Source: Bacillus cereus
GTDB taxonomy: Bacteria > Bacillota > Bacilli > Bacillales > Bacillaceae_G
NCBI RefSeq assembly: GCF_025917685.1
Contig: NZ_CP089518.1
Location: 282,501-290,000, forward strand
Reading direction: 5' to 3'
DNA length: 7,500 nt
The translations under genes and the position numbers were made by a program. Of the stretch, positions 1 through 7,116 are shown piece after piece; positions within the stretch are counted from its first letter, which is position 1; every line of letters begins with the position of its first letter. Under the pieces are notes generated by a model. That model saw only the letters and a program-made list of their open reading frames with translations. It had not been told where the DNA came from and did not search any database.

Positions 1-870
<870 letters not shown>

Positions 871-899
871 TATAATATGTAGCAAATGTTATCTAGTTT

Positions 900-917
900 T
901 GAAGGAATATGCCTTCA
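900..917 (+). other. hairpin in the 23S-5S spacer
   Basis: TGAAGG (900-905) and CCTTCA (912-917) form a perfect 6-bp inverted repeat with a 6-nt loop, three bases before the mature 5' end of 5S. The 50-nt spacer (871-920) holds no tRNA. In Bacillus the 23S-5S precursor is cut by dedicated RNases (Mini-III for 23S, M5 for 5S). This stem may act in that processing, but that role is inferred from position only. Confidence 0.4.
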
Positions 918-920
918 TAG

Positions 921-1036
921 TTTGGTGATGATGGCAGAGAGGTCACACCCGTTCCCATACCGAACACGGAAGTTAAGCTCTCTAGCGCCGATGGTAGTTG
1001 GGACCTTGTCCCTGTGAGAGTAGGACGTCGCCAAGC
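921..1036 (+). rRNA. 5S ribosomal RNA
   Basis: This is a complete 5S rRNA of 116 nt, from TTTGGTGATG to GCCAAGC. The two ends pair to form helix I. The internal CCGAACACGGAAG stretch, typical of loop B/helix III, is present. It matches Bacillus 5S in length and nearly base for base as I recall it. It is co-directional with and close behind 23S, as in a standard 16S-23S-5S operon, and it is followed directly by a terminator instead of a tRNA cluster. The ends are set by comparison with B. subtilis 5S. Confidence 0.98.
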
Positions 1037-1042
1037 AACCTT

Positions 1043-1071
1043 AAGACGAGTCAGAATGACTCGTCTTTTTT
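1043..1071 (+). terminator. rRNA operon intrinsic terminator
   Basis: An 11-bp perfect stem (1043-1053 with 1057-1067) around the 3-nt loop GAA is followed by T residues to 1071. This is a canonical Rho-independent terminator seven bases after 5S. It works in the + direction only: read on the - strand, the hairpin is followed by AAGGTTGC with no U tract. The stop codon of the convergent WbsX-like gene (TGA at 1053-1051) sits inside the left arm and loop side of this hairpin. Confidence 0.93.
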
Positions 1072-2127
1072 GTATGCTTTCATACCTCGATTAATTGCCT
1101 TTTTAACTCCTTCTAAATAAGCGAACCCATATTTTTTATCAGGTTCTAAGTAAGTACCTTCTGCCCACTCATTCCACGCATTAATAAATAAAAACTCGCT
1201 ATTATAAAGGGAGTATGCACGATGAATTTGCTTACTTAAATACATTGTGAACTTCTCAGGGGTAGAACCTATGAAAATACTACTGTTTAAATCTTTGCGG
1301 CGAGCTGTATTATCCCAATCAACAAAAGCTCCAGGGAATATTTTTTTCTTTGAGGGAGATCGTTTTAATATATACATCCATACTTTATCGTAGTCCCAAG
1401 CATTTAATTGCATACCAGACTCATATATTGTTTTATTTATGTCTGAAGAGCTATCATGGGAAATTGTATAAAAAGGTTCAAATTGAACGCTAGCGCCGAA
1501 TCCATTTATATGTGGAATTGGAAAGCTGTTTAGTGTTTCTACAAAAAATATACCTTTTAAACCATTTTCTTGTGCTAGTGTATTCCAATAATTAAGCATC
1601 TTTTCACAATCAGGAATATGTCCTGGGCGATAAATAATGAATAGAGGCTTACCATCTATACGAATATATCTTTTATCTTGGAACGCTTGTAATAAATATT
1701 CAAAGTGCTCTTTCCAATCCGATACATCTCCATAATCTTGAGGCATTAATATATGTTTATCAAGACCATCCCAAGTTTTTGTCCATGGTTCATTTGCCCA
1801 AGAAAGGCAAAATGGAAAATCTGGTTCGCCAATCTTAAGTACCTCATTAAAAGGTGTTTCTAATAGCCTCTTACCTTTAAACCAGTAGTGATAATAACAA
1901 AAACCATATATGCCGTATGCTTTAGCAATTTTTGCTTGCCATTTTCTTACGGATGGGGTGGTTAAGTCATAATAAAAATCTTGATAAGGTTCCCTAGGTT
2001 GATAATGTCCTGAAAATAAAGGTTGTGCATTTTTAGTATTTGTCCATTCAGTAAAACCTTTACCCCACCATCGATCATTTTCTTTTATTTGATGGAATTG
2101 TGGTAAGTAAAAAGCGATTATTTTCAA
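1051..2127 (-). CDS. WbsX-like / GH99-like glycan-processing protein
   Basis: The 358-residue protein has the signature of the WbsX family (glycosyltransferase WbsX, GH99-like domain), common in polysaccharide clusters. Seen in sequence: an N-terminal FYLPQFH...W motif with GFTEWTN near residues 6-30, YGFCYYHYWF near 74-83, SWANEPW at 109-115, and NEWAEGTYLEPD at about 319-330. The last motif resembles the NEWHEG motif that carries the two catalytic glutamates of GH99 endo-mannosidases, and both glutamates (about E320 and E323) are present here. Members are called glycosyltransferases by context, but the fold is hydrolase-like, so the reaction is unknown. No signal peptide is visible, so it is probably cytoplasmic. 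The start codon is TTG, chosen because AAGGGGG lies 7 nt upstream and the FYLPQFH motif follows at once. The final codons and the stop lie in the rRNA terminator hairpin. Confidence 0.9.
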   Translation of the reverse strand: MKIIAFYLPQFHQIKENDRWWGKGFTEWTNTKNAQPLFSGHYQPREPYQDFYYDLTTPSVRKWQAKIAKAYGIYGFCYYHYWFKGKRLLETPFNEVLKIGEPDFPFCLSWANEPWTKTWDGLDKHILMPQDYGDVSDWKEHFEYLLQAFQDKRYIRIDGKPLFIIYRPGHIPDCEKMLNYWNTLAQENGLKGIFFVETLNSFPIPHINGFGASVQFEPFYTISHDSSSDINKTIYESGMQLNAWDYDKVWMYILKRSPSKKKIFPGAFVDWDNTARRKDLNSSIFIGSTPEKFTMYLSKQIHRAYSLYNSEFLFINAWNEWAEGTYLEPDKKYGFAYLEGVKKAINRGMKAYKKDESF

Positions 2128-2228
2128 GTTATATCCCCCTTATGTTCTTTGGAGTTCAAGTGGTGGGAAGTTACTTTTGATTTTGTGGAGCAAGTTTAAA
2201 ACAAGAGATTTGTTATTTGCGCACTGTT

Positions 2229-2256
2229 CTTTTTATGCTACGTATTGGATTTGGTT
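2229..2256 (-). promoter_or_regulatory. candidate sigma-K-like promoter for the WbsX-like gene
   Basis: On the - strand AACC (2256-2253) is followed, with 16 nt between AC and CATA, by GCATA (2238-2234). This fits the mACm -35 and the gCATA half of the sigma-K consensus at the usual spacing. The final TA of the -10 consensus is not matched (AG is found). It would give a leader of roughly 95 nt. The motif is short and the DNA is AT-rich, so this is a weak call. No convincing sigma-A promoter was seen in this gap. Confidence 0.2.
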
Positions 2257-2310
2257 TTACAGTTTGCTTAATATGAGAGCCTAGGATGCTTTGATATATA
2301 TGGCTGAAAT

Positions 2311-2355
2311 AAAAAATGTCGTTCATCATGAAATTTAGTGTATTATGATGAACGA
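2311..2355 (-). terminator. intrinsic terminator after the methyltransferase pair
   Basis: TCGTTCATCAT (2319-2329) and ATGATGAACGA (2345-2355) form a perfect 11-bp stem with a 15-nt loop. Read on the - strand, the stem is followed by CA and six U residues (2316-2311). It starts six bases after the TAA of the broken methyltransferase and would end the transcript of the 3985-to-2362 unit, so the WbsX-like gene downstream probably has its own promoter. Confidence 0.85.
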
Positions 2356-2361
2356 AAGGAG

Positions 2362-3234
2362 TTACTCTTTCTGGAGAACAGATAAAGCCTGTGGTAGTCG
2401 GTTTACATCATCAAAAAAATCCCGCAACTTTAGGTACTTCTCATAATGTTTTTTAATATAAGTCATAGGTATAACAGTTTCGCCGTAAAAGCTGCTATTT
2501 CTAACATTTCCTGCACCAGTAGGACTGTGGACAAAATTGCCGCTCTCATAATCCGAGATGGCGCGATGTATATCTGGAAAAGCTTGAGATAAAGTTTTAT
2601 GCCATCCTGTTTGAATTAATTCAGGATGTTCTTTAAATTGTTGACAAAAATCGAGAAAATATCGTGCCTGTGTTGTGGCAATAAAAATTCCGCCTGGACG
2701 AAGTATTCTTGAAAATTCTTTTATCCAATTTTCTGCAGTTTCTTCAGATAAATGTGAGAATACGGAATAAGCGAATATGATGTCTAATGAATTGTCGTGA
2801 ATAAATTCTACAGGAGGTTGTGGACTTGCTGTTTTATATATACCCCTTCATAATGTTTCATTACAAAGAGTGATCATTGCAAGATCCACATCAATGCCGA
2901 GTAGATTTTGATCAGAGACATCTTTAAATAAGAAACGTATAATTCTTCCCCATCCGCAACCAAAGTCTAAAACTTTACTTTCTTTATTCAAGGGAACACC
3001 TAAATTTTGAGCGTATGTTTTTATATGGCTATAAAACAAATATGCTTCATATAGGGCGTGTTCATAGGAAGCACCTACAAATTGTTTTTGAATTTTTTCA
3101 GGGGGGAACGTAGGTACGGGGATGCCGTTTATAGTTGTTTGTGAGAAACTTTGTATAAATAGATTTAGAAGTTCGGCGTCAGATAATGGACTAACAAGGT
3201 TATCAAAATCACTTCCTAACTTAAAGTTATTCAT
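2362..3234 (-). pseudogene. class I SAM methyltransferase interrupted by an in-frame TGA
   Basis: Codons 1-128 run from ATG at 3234 to TGA at 2850-2848, and the same frame then continues without another stop for 161 residues to TAA at 2364-2362. The reading frame is not shifted; only codon 129 is a stop. The first half holds SAM motif I (VLDFGCGWGR, residues 88-97) and the acidic GIDVD (113-117). The second half holds the expected partner motifs, FAYSVFSHL and RILRPGG. The joined product would be about 290 residues, a normal size for a sugar or small-molecule methyltransferase. GGAGG lies 8 nt before the ATG. The gene follows the 3272-3985 methyltransferase after 37 nt and is probably cotranscribed with it. 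The truncated 128-residue product would lack most of the catalytic fold. A recent nonsense mutation or a sequencing error are both possible; selenocysteine is unlikely. Substrate unknown. Confidence 0.85.
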
Positions 3235-3271
3235 TTGTTAAACCTCCGAATTACATAATGATAAAAATTAT

Positions 3272-3985
3272 TTACGAGCTTTTTGTACTAATAAAAACAT
3301 GCAAAAATTCAGCATCTAATCCTAGGGATCTATCCTTTTGTAAATAAACAATAGTATACATATTTGCATGTGTATAAATATATTCAATCATATCTTGCCC
3401 CCAATCAAATGTTACTAAAGATCCATTCTCATCGATAGGGTTTCCATGATAAATGGGCTCTTCAATATACTCAATCACTTCTTTATTCACTCTCGCTCTT
3501 TGCAAAGTCTTTGTAAGTGTATGATACCAAGGGACAGTAAATACATGAGCACCACCAGGCTTTAATACTCGTTCTATTTCTTTAAAGGCCTTGTTTGGTG
3601 TCATGACATGTTCAAAAACATCTTGAGTAATGAATAAATCAAAAGATTCATTTTGGAAGGTCATGTTTTCTAAGTTCTCACATCTAATTCCTTGAAAGTA
3701 TTGGCCTTGAGGATAGTTTTTAAAGTATTGAGAATATGTATAGTTTTTGCAGTTTTTTATTAGTAGCTGAGTTGTAATTCCCCCAGGAGAGGATTCGTGG
3801 ATATTATAGGAACCCCATTTTGGAAAAAATGTATTTAAAACATGGATTAAAGCTCGTTGCCTCGGTATAGAGTGGCATGTAGGACATAAGTAATGATCTC
3901 TAAGCCAATCATTATGCTCTATAAATGTAGTTTCCTTCTCACAAATAACGCAGTATCCATTATTGTGTTTCAAATTACCTTCCAC
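3272..3985 (-). CDS. class I SAM methyltransferase with N-terminal CxxC-CxxC motif
   Basis: This 237-residue protein starts with two CxxC pairs (C12/C15 and C34/C37), probably a small zinc-binding module. A methyltransferase type 11-like core follows: FDLFITQDVFEHV at about 115-127, then a long helix and VLKPGGAHVFTVP. The SAM motif I position (YNIHESSPGG, 60-69) lacks the usual GxGxG and reads like a degenerate form found in related proteins. The start is GTG at 3985, with AGGAG 9 nt upstream; the ATG two bases before it is out of frame and soon stops. It is the first gene of a two-gene unit with the broken methyltransferase, separated by 37 nt and followed by a shared terminator. The context suggests methylation of a sugar or sugar precursor, which is inference. 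No membrane segment or signal peptide is visible. Confidence 0.88.
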   Translation of the reverse strand: MEGNLKHNNGYCVICEKETTFIEHNDWLRDHYLCPTCHSIPRQRALIHVLNTFFPKWGSYNIHESSPGGITTQLLIKNCKNYTYSQYFKNYPQGQYFQGIRCENLENMTFQNESFDLFITQDVFEHVMTPNKAFKEIERVLKPGGAHVFTVPWYHTLTKTLQRARVNKEVIEYIEEPIYHGNPIDENGSLVTFDWGQDMIEYIYTHANMYTIVYLQKDRSLGLDAEFLHVFISTKSS

Positions 3986-4098
3986 ATGACATCACTCCTG
4001 TGTTAAATGCATATGACACACACGTCAACAATCAGCGAAAACAAAGAGAGTGGGTGAAAATTAGGGAACCCATAAAAGTAAGATTGGTAGAAGGGAAT

Positions 4099-4127
4099 AA
4101 TTAGCGGGGGAGAACCCCACGCTAATT
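4099..4127 (-). terminator. hairpin, probable terminator of the sulfotransferase gene
   Basis: AATTAGCG (4099-4106) pairs with CGCTAATT (4120-4127), then GGGG (4107-4110) pairs with CCCC (4115-4118) across a 4-nt loop, with one bulged A at 4119. This makes a 12-bp GC-capped stem. On the - strand it is followed by ATTCCC, so the U tract is poor. It lies about 60 nt after the sulfotransferase stop and likely reduces readthrough toward the methyltransferase gene at 3985. Confidence 0.6.
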
Positions 4128-4150
4128 AAAGTTTCACTTTATGCTATGCG

Positions 4151-4182
4151 ATACATTCACTTTTATTCATTGAAGAATGTAT
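4151..4182 (-). repeat. inverted repeat just after the sulfotransferase stop
   Basis: ATACATTC (4151-4158) and GAATGTAT (4175-4182) form an 8-bp perfect inverted repeat with a 16-nt loop that itself contains TTCA-T-TGAA. It begins four bases after the stop codon on the - strand and lies before the stronger hairpin at 4099-4127. No U tract follows it. It may stabilise the 3' end of the mRNA or be chance in AT-rich DNA. Confidence 0.4.
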
Positions 4183-4186
4183 AGAC

Positions 4187-4981
4187 TTAAAATATCCCTT
4201 TTGTGTACGGATACATTTCAAAGTCCTGTGCATATATTTCTGTAACTAAATCCATGGTTTCTTTATCATAAAAGCTTTCATATGTCGGAAAGCGAGGGAA
4301 GGATGCATCTGTAATGCTAAGTTCTGCATAGCTTCCCGTATAAAGCATCTTATGAGCGCGATGATGATTTGAATTTGTAAGAAGCGCTAAATTGGATTTA
4401 GTCAAATCGTACATGTGTTCTATATTGGTGATTTGTGTATTAAAATCTTCTAAAGGAATATAGCATTGGATGAAGTTTTCTTCACCTGGGACGTATTGCT
4501 GACTAAAATGTATATCTATTGCTAGGGAATTGGAACCGAATGCTTGAACGTAATATAAAAATTGTTTAAATGATATTCCTTGGTTACTATGTTTGTCATT
4601 ATAAAAATAATGCCGGATACTTTCCCATTGAGGGCTAGCATATGGATTGTCAGCAAGCAATAAAAAGGAACTGACCGCCCTTGTATAGGGGTTTCGTACA
4701 AGTTTATAAACATCTTTTTTTGCTTCTAGAAGACCATTTTGTAACTCGGGTATGTAATTTATATTGTTTTTATACACCCAGAACTCATAGTAATGAATAA
4801 AGTCATTGTATTTCTTTGCTTCAGGAAATAATCCAATTTGAAAAAAGAACCAATTAGCTAATGTGGTACATCCGCTTCTATGGCTCCAGAATAGTATAAG
4901 TGGAAAGTCTTTATGGAAATGTGGAATTCGATCTTTATGTAGCATTACATGATTTAAAAGCTCTTGATTTACATTCTTCAT
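4187..4981 (-). CDS. PAPS-dependent sulfotransferase family protein
   Basis: The 264-residue protein shows both PAPS-binding signatures. The 5'-phosphosulfate loop is HRSGCTTL (34-41), after a hydrophobic strand LILFW and before the helix NWFFFQIG. The 3'-phosphate site is KLVRNPYTRAVSSF (93-106), with the expected Arg96 and Ser104 of RxPxxRxxSxxF. The length fits the small bacterial sulfotransferase family 2 type. It should move sulfate from PAPS to a hydroxyl of an acceptor; with methyltransferases, an epimerase and a GT2 as neighbours, a sugar is the natural guess. No signal peptide or membrane segment is visible, so it would act in the cytoplasm on a precursor. It starts at ATG with AAGGAG 10 nt upstream. 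It is divergent from the epimerase gene and is followed by two hairpins, so it is probably a single-gene unit. Confidence 0.88.
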   Translation of the reverse strand: MKNVNQELLNHVMLHKDRIPHFHKDFPLILFWSHRSGCTTLANWFFFQIGLFPEAKKYNDFIHYYEFWVYKNNINYIPELQNGLLEAKKDVYKLVRNPYTRAVSSFLLLADNPYASPQWESIRHYFYNDKHSNQGISFKQFLYYVQAFGSNSLAIDIHFSQQYVPGEENFIQCYIPLEDFNTQITNIEHMYDLTKSNLALLTNSNHHRAHKMLYTGSYAELSITDASFPRFPTYESFYDKETMDLVTEIYAQDFEMYPYTKGIF

Positions 4982-5289
4982 AAATTTAGTACTCCTTTTT
5001 GAAAGTTTTATTCACGGAGAGGGTTCTTTAAATAGAATAAACGAGTGAGAATATGGGAAAGGAAGTTTTTATTAATCTAATATATTCATGGAAATAAGTA
5101 AATATTATGAGTGTTTTTTGCGGTCAGCTTAGATAAGATAGCGATTCTAAAATGAAAATATAAAATAAAGATAATGAAAATTTATAAGGAGCATACAATT
5201 ATAAGAGGATGAATAATAGAAGTGACCAAGTTCATTTATTTGTATTTCTAGGTGTGACGAGTAAAAATTTTATTACTAGAGAGGATATT
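4982..5289. other. divergent intergenic region between sulfotransferase and epimerase
   Basis: This very AT-rich stretch of about 308 nt must carry the promoters of two divergent genes. On the - strand only the sulfotransferase RBS (4997-4992) is clear; a TTTACT...TAGATT pair with 17-nt spacing near 5095-5065 is a weak sigma-A guess. On the + strand it holds an unused AAGGAG at 5186-5191, the CATACAAT motif at 5192-5199, a possible upstream ATG at 5209 in frame with the epimerase, and the likely RBS AGAGAGG at 5278-5284. I see no RNA gene, riboswitch or repeat here. Confidence 0.5.
5192..5199 (+). promoter_or_regulatory. candidate sigma-E -10 element upstream of the epimerase gene
   Basis: CATACAAT matches the Bacillus sigma-E -10 consensus CATACANT exactly. 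The -35 side (GATAATG or AGATAAT, 15-16 nt upstream) matches only about four of seven positions. If real, transcription would begin near 5206, giving a leader of about 84 nt before the ATG at 5290 and almost none before the ATG at 5209, which supports the later start. A single 8-base match in AT-rich DNA is weak evidence. Confidence 0.25.
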
Positions 5290-6234
5290 ATGAGGAAGAA
5301 TAATTATTTAATAGTAGGTGGGAATAGTTTCATTGGTATTAATCTCGCAATAGGTTTATTAAAACAGGGTCAAAATGTAAAAGTATTTTCCAGACATATA
5401 AATAATTTCCCTCAAAATATTATAAGTGAAGTTGAATTTATTAGAGGTGATTTAGAAAATGTTGAAGATATATATAAAGCTTTAGTGAATGTGGATATCA
5501 TTATTTATTTAGCTGCAACGTCTAATGTAGCAACTTCAATTGAAGATGTTTTTGGAGATATTAACAGTAGCTTTTTTTTTCTTAATTTCATGGAAAATGT
5601 TAAAGATTTTCAGATTAAAAAAATTGTATTAGCGTCTTCTGGAGGTACGGTTTATGGTGAACCTGAATATTTACCTATTGATGAGAAACATCCATTAAAA
5701 CCACTTTCTCCATATGGGATAACAAAAGTGTCGCTTGAGAATTATTTGTATTTTTATAAGAGGAAATATGGAATAGACTATGTTGTATGTAGATATTCTA
5801 ATCCATATGGAAAATATCAAAATCCTTTAAAGAAAGTTGGGGCAATAAATTGTTTTTTGTATCAGCATCTCAGTAATGAAAGGATTAATATATACGGGAA
5901 TCCACAAGAGATTATTCGAGATTATATTTATATCGATGATTTAGTTGAAATCACGATACAACTATCGCAATTTAATCGATTGAAATCTTGCGTATATAAC
6001 ATAGGAAGCGGCAAAGGTCTCTCTTTAAAACGAATTATAGTAGAATTGGAGAAATTAACAGAAAGAAAAGTGGATTTTATCTGTTATAAACAAAAACAAG
6101 AGAATGTTCAAAAAATCATTTTGAATATAGATAGGGTAAGACAAGAATTTAATTGGGAACCTAAAATAGATTTCAAAAGTGGAATTAGATTAAACAAGCT
6201 ATGGATTGAAGAGTTCTTATATAGTGAAAAATAA
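5290..6234 (+). CDS. NAD-dependent nucleotide-sugar epimerase/dehydratase (extended SDR, GalE-like)
   Basis: From ATG at 5290 the protein has 314 residues. It begins directly with the Rossmann strand and dinucleotide loop YLIVGGNSFIG (6-16), followed by GDLEN (53-57), YLAA (73-76) and ASSGGTVYG (115-123). The catalytic Tyr142-xxx-Lys146 is in SPYGITK, then come RYSNPYG, the RDYIYIDDL signature and YNIGSGKGLS near the C-terminal substrate domain. This is the full order of UDP-sugar 4-epimerase relatives. Size and motifs fit an enzyme that converts an NDP-sugar for glycan synthesis; the exact sugar cannot be read. The same frame is open from ATG at 5209, giving 27 extra residues, but that ATG has poorly spaced RBS sequences and the extra residues lie before the fold; AGAGAGG lies 5 nt before 5290. 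It is the only + strand protein gene and shares a terminator with the convergent methyltransferase. Confidence 0.88.
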   Translation: MRKNNYLIVGGNSFIGINLAIGLLKQGQNVKVFSRHINNFPQNIISEVEFIRGDLENVEDIYKALVNVDIIIYLAATSNVATSIEDVFGDINSSFFFLNFMENVKDFQIKKIVLASSGGTVYGEPEYLPIDEKHPLKPLSPYGITKVSLENYLYFYKRKYGIDYVVCRYSNPYGKYQNPLKKVGAINCFLYQHLSNERINIYGNPQEIIRDYIYIDDLVEITIQLSQFNRLKSCVYNIGSGKGLSLKRIIVELEKLTERKVDFICYKQKQENVQKIILNIDRVRQEFNWEPKIDFKSGIRLNKLWIEEFLYSEK

Positions 6235-6281
6235 TAAACCATGCCCCACTTGTATATAAGTAGGGCATGGTTTATTATTTT
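6228..6281. terminator. bidirectional terminator shared by the epimerase and third methyltransferase
   Basis: A long inverted repeat has arms 6228-6251 and 6258-6281 around the 6-nt loop GTATAT. It pairs over 24 positions with one C/A mismatch at 6246/6263 or its neighbour. The GC core is CCATGCCC/GGGCATGG, and the outer arms are A-rich on the left and T-rich on the right, giving a U tract in both directions. The TAA of the epimerase (6232-6234) lies in the left arm and the TAA of the methyltransferase (6277-6275) in the right arm. Confidence 0.92.
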
Positions 6282-7051
6282 ATTTCTTTTTGTATTACCC
6301 AAAGGTCTTGATGTTCCCACCAAAAACCTTCAGTGTATTTTTTGATGATAGGGTTATAAGGTAATAATTTAATTTTTTCACATACGTAAGAGGGACTAAC
6401 GATCGTTTGCCCGTATTGATTAACATCTAAATCCAATTGTTCACTGGAAGGGAGAAACCAATAACCTTGTTTATCTAAATCTGGAAAGTTGAAGTACTTT
6501 TTACTTTGATATCCGTGAGTTGTGAAAATGAATAAGCCACCGGGTGAAACAGCGTTATACAATGTTTGAAGCCAACGAAACCAAGTTGTATCAGGCATAT
6601 GAGAAAAAAAGGATAGACAAAAAACAATATCATACGTAGATGAGGTCAATTTTACCTGTTCAGGTTCAGGATGAGATAATATAGAAGAAGTATTTAATGT
6701 ACTTTCAATAAAAGTAATAGCTTCTTCGTGTATATCACATGTAGTTAGACGTAAGTCTGTTTGTATATTTATTAAATGCCGTGTTACGCAGCCGTATCCG
6801 GATGCAAATTCTAATACTTTAATTGGATTGTCTATAGGAGTGTAAAAGGAAGTAATTAAGTCTAAGAGTATTTCTGCTGAGTTTTTTCCATCTTTAAAAT
6901 AATAATCTATCGCTTCCTTTTTAGAAGGGAAGACGGGATTAGTGACAAGGAATTGAAAAATGTGATCCTCAGGATGGATGTTTGCATTTACATTGTAGGT
7001 GTTTGCGATTTGAGAAATTAAATCTTTATTTTCCTCTATAAATTCTTTCAA
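6275..7051 (-). CDS. class I SAM methyltransferase
   Basis: The 258-residue protein has a helical N-terminus of about 75 residues, then SAM motif I VLEFASGYG (79-87) and the acidic ribose-binding TTCDIH (D106). IVFCLSFFSHMPDTTWFRWL and AVSPGGLFIFTTHG follow at about 140-180, and a C-terminal strand ends in WWEHQDLWVI. This is a complete class I fold of normal size. It is not a close copy of the other two methyltransferases here, so it probably modifies a different position or substrate; a sugar hydroxyl is likely from context, but this is not shown. The start is TTG at 7051, chosen because AGGGGG lies 8 nt upstream and no ATG fits. It follows the GT2 gene by 65 nt on the same strand, so the two are probably cotranscribed, and it ends in the shared bidirectional hairpin. 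Confidence 0.88.
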   Translation of the reverse strand: MKEFIEENKDLISQIANTYNVNANIHPEDHIFQFLVTNPVFPSKKEAIDYYFKDGKNSAEILLDLITSFYTPIDNPIKVLEFASGYGCVTRHLINIQTDLRLTTCDIHEEAITFIESTLNTSSILSHPEPEQVKLTSSTYDIVFCLSFFSHMPDTTWFRWLQTLYNAVSPGGLFIFTTHGYQSKKYFNFPDLDKQGYWFLPSSEQLDLDVNQYGQTIVSPSYVCEKIKLLPYNPIIKKYTEGFWWEHQDLWVIQKEIK

Positions 7052-7075
7052 AGAGTATTCCCCCTAAATCATAGT

Positions 7076-7095
7076 AGTATCTTACAAGAGATACT
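7076..7095 (-). repeat. inverted repeat in the leader of the third methyltransferase
   Basis: AGTATCT (7076-7082) and AGATACT (7089-7095) form a perfect 7-bp inverted repeat with a 6-nt loop, between the GT2 stop and the RBS of the methyltransferase. No U tract follows on the - strand (ACTATGATTTAGGGGG), so it does not look like a terminator. It could be an operator, an mRNA-processing hairpin or chance. Confidence 0.45.
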
Positions 7096-7116
7096 GATGG
7101 TGAGGAAAGTATATAG

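Noticed and set aside
2848..2850. TGA read as selenocysteine
   Set aside because: No selenoprotein family is evident, the position is not a catalytic cysteine in class I methyltransferases, and no clear SECIS-like hairpin follows the codon.
2840..2852. Restart of translation at the ATG overlapping the TGA
   Set aside because: That ATG is in another frame and meets a TAA after five codons, so it cannot make the second half of the methyltransferase.
4005..4029. TTGACG on the - strand as a -35 box for the second methyltransferase
   Set aside because: The only -10 partners (TTTAAC or TAACAC) are poor and would put the transcript start inside the ribosome binding site.
4522..4713. 63-codon frame within the sulfotransferase gene
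   Set aside because: It overlaps a well supported gene on the same strand in another frame, with no motif or RBS of its own.
5209..5289. Epimerase start at ATG 5209
   Set aside because: The 27 extra residues precede the Rossmann fold and match nothing typical; the nearby RBS sequences are at 0 and 17 nt spacing, while ATG 5290 has a better placed one. It cannot be fully excluded.
6108..6323. 71-codon - strand frame across the epimerase end
   Set aside because: It is antisense to the epimerase C-terminus and crosses the shared terminator; it has no recognisable features.
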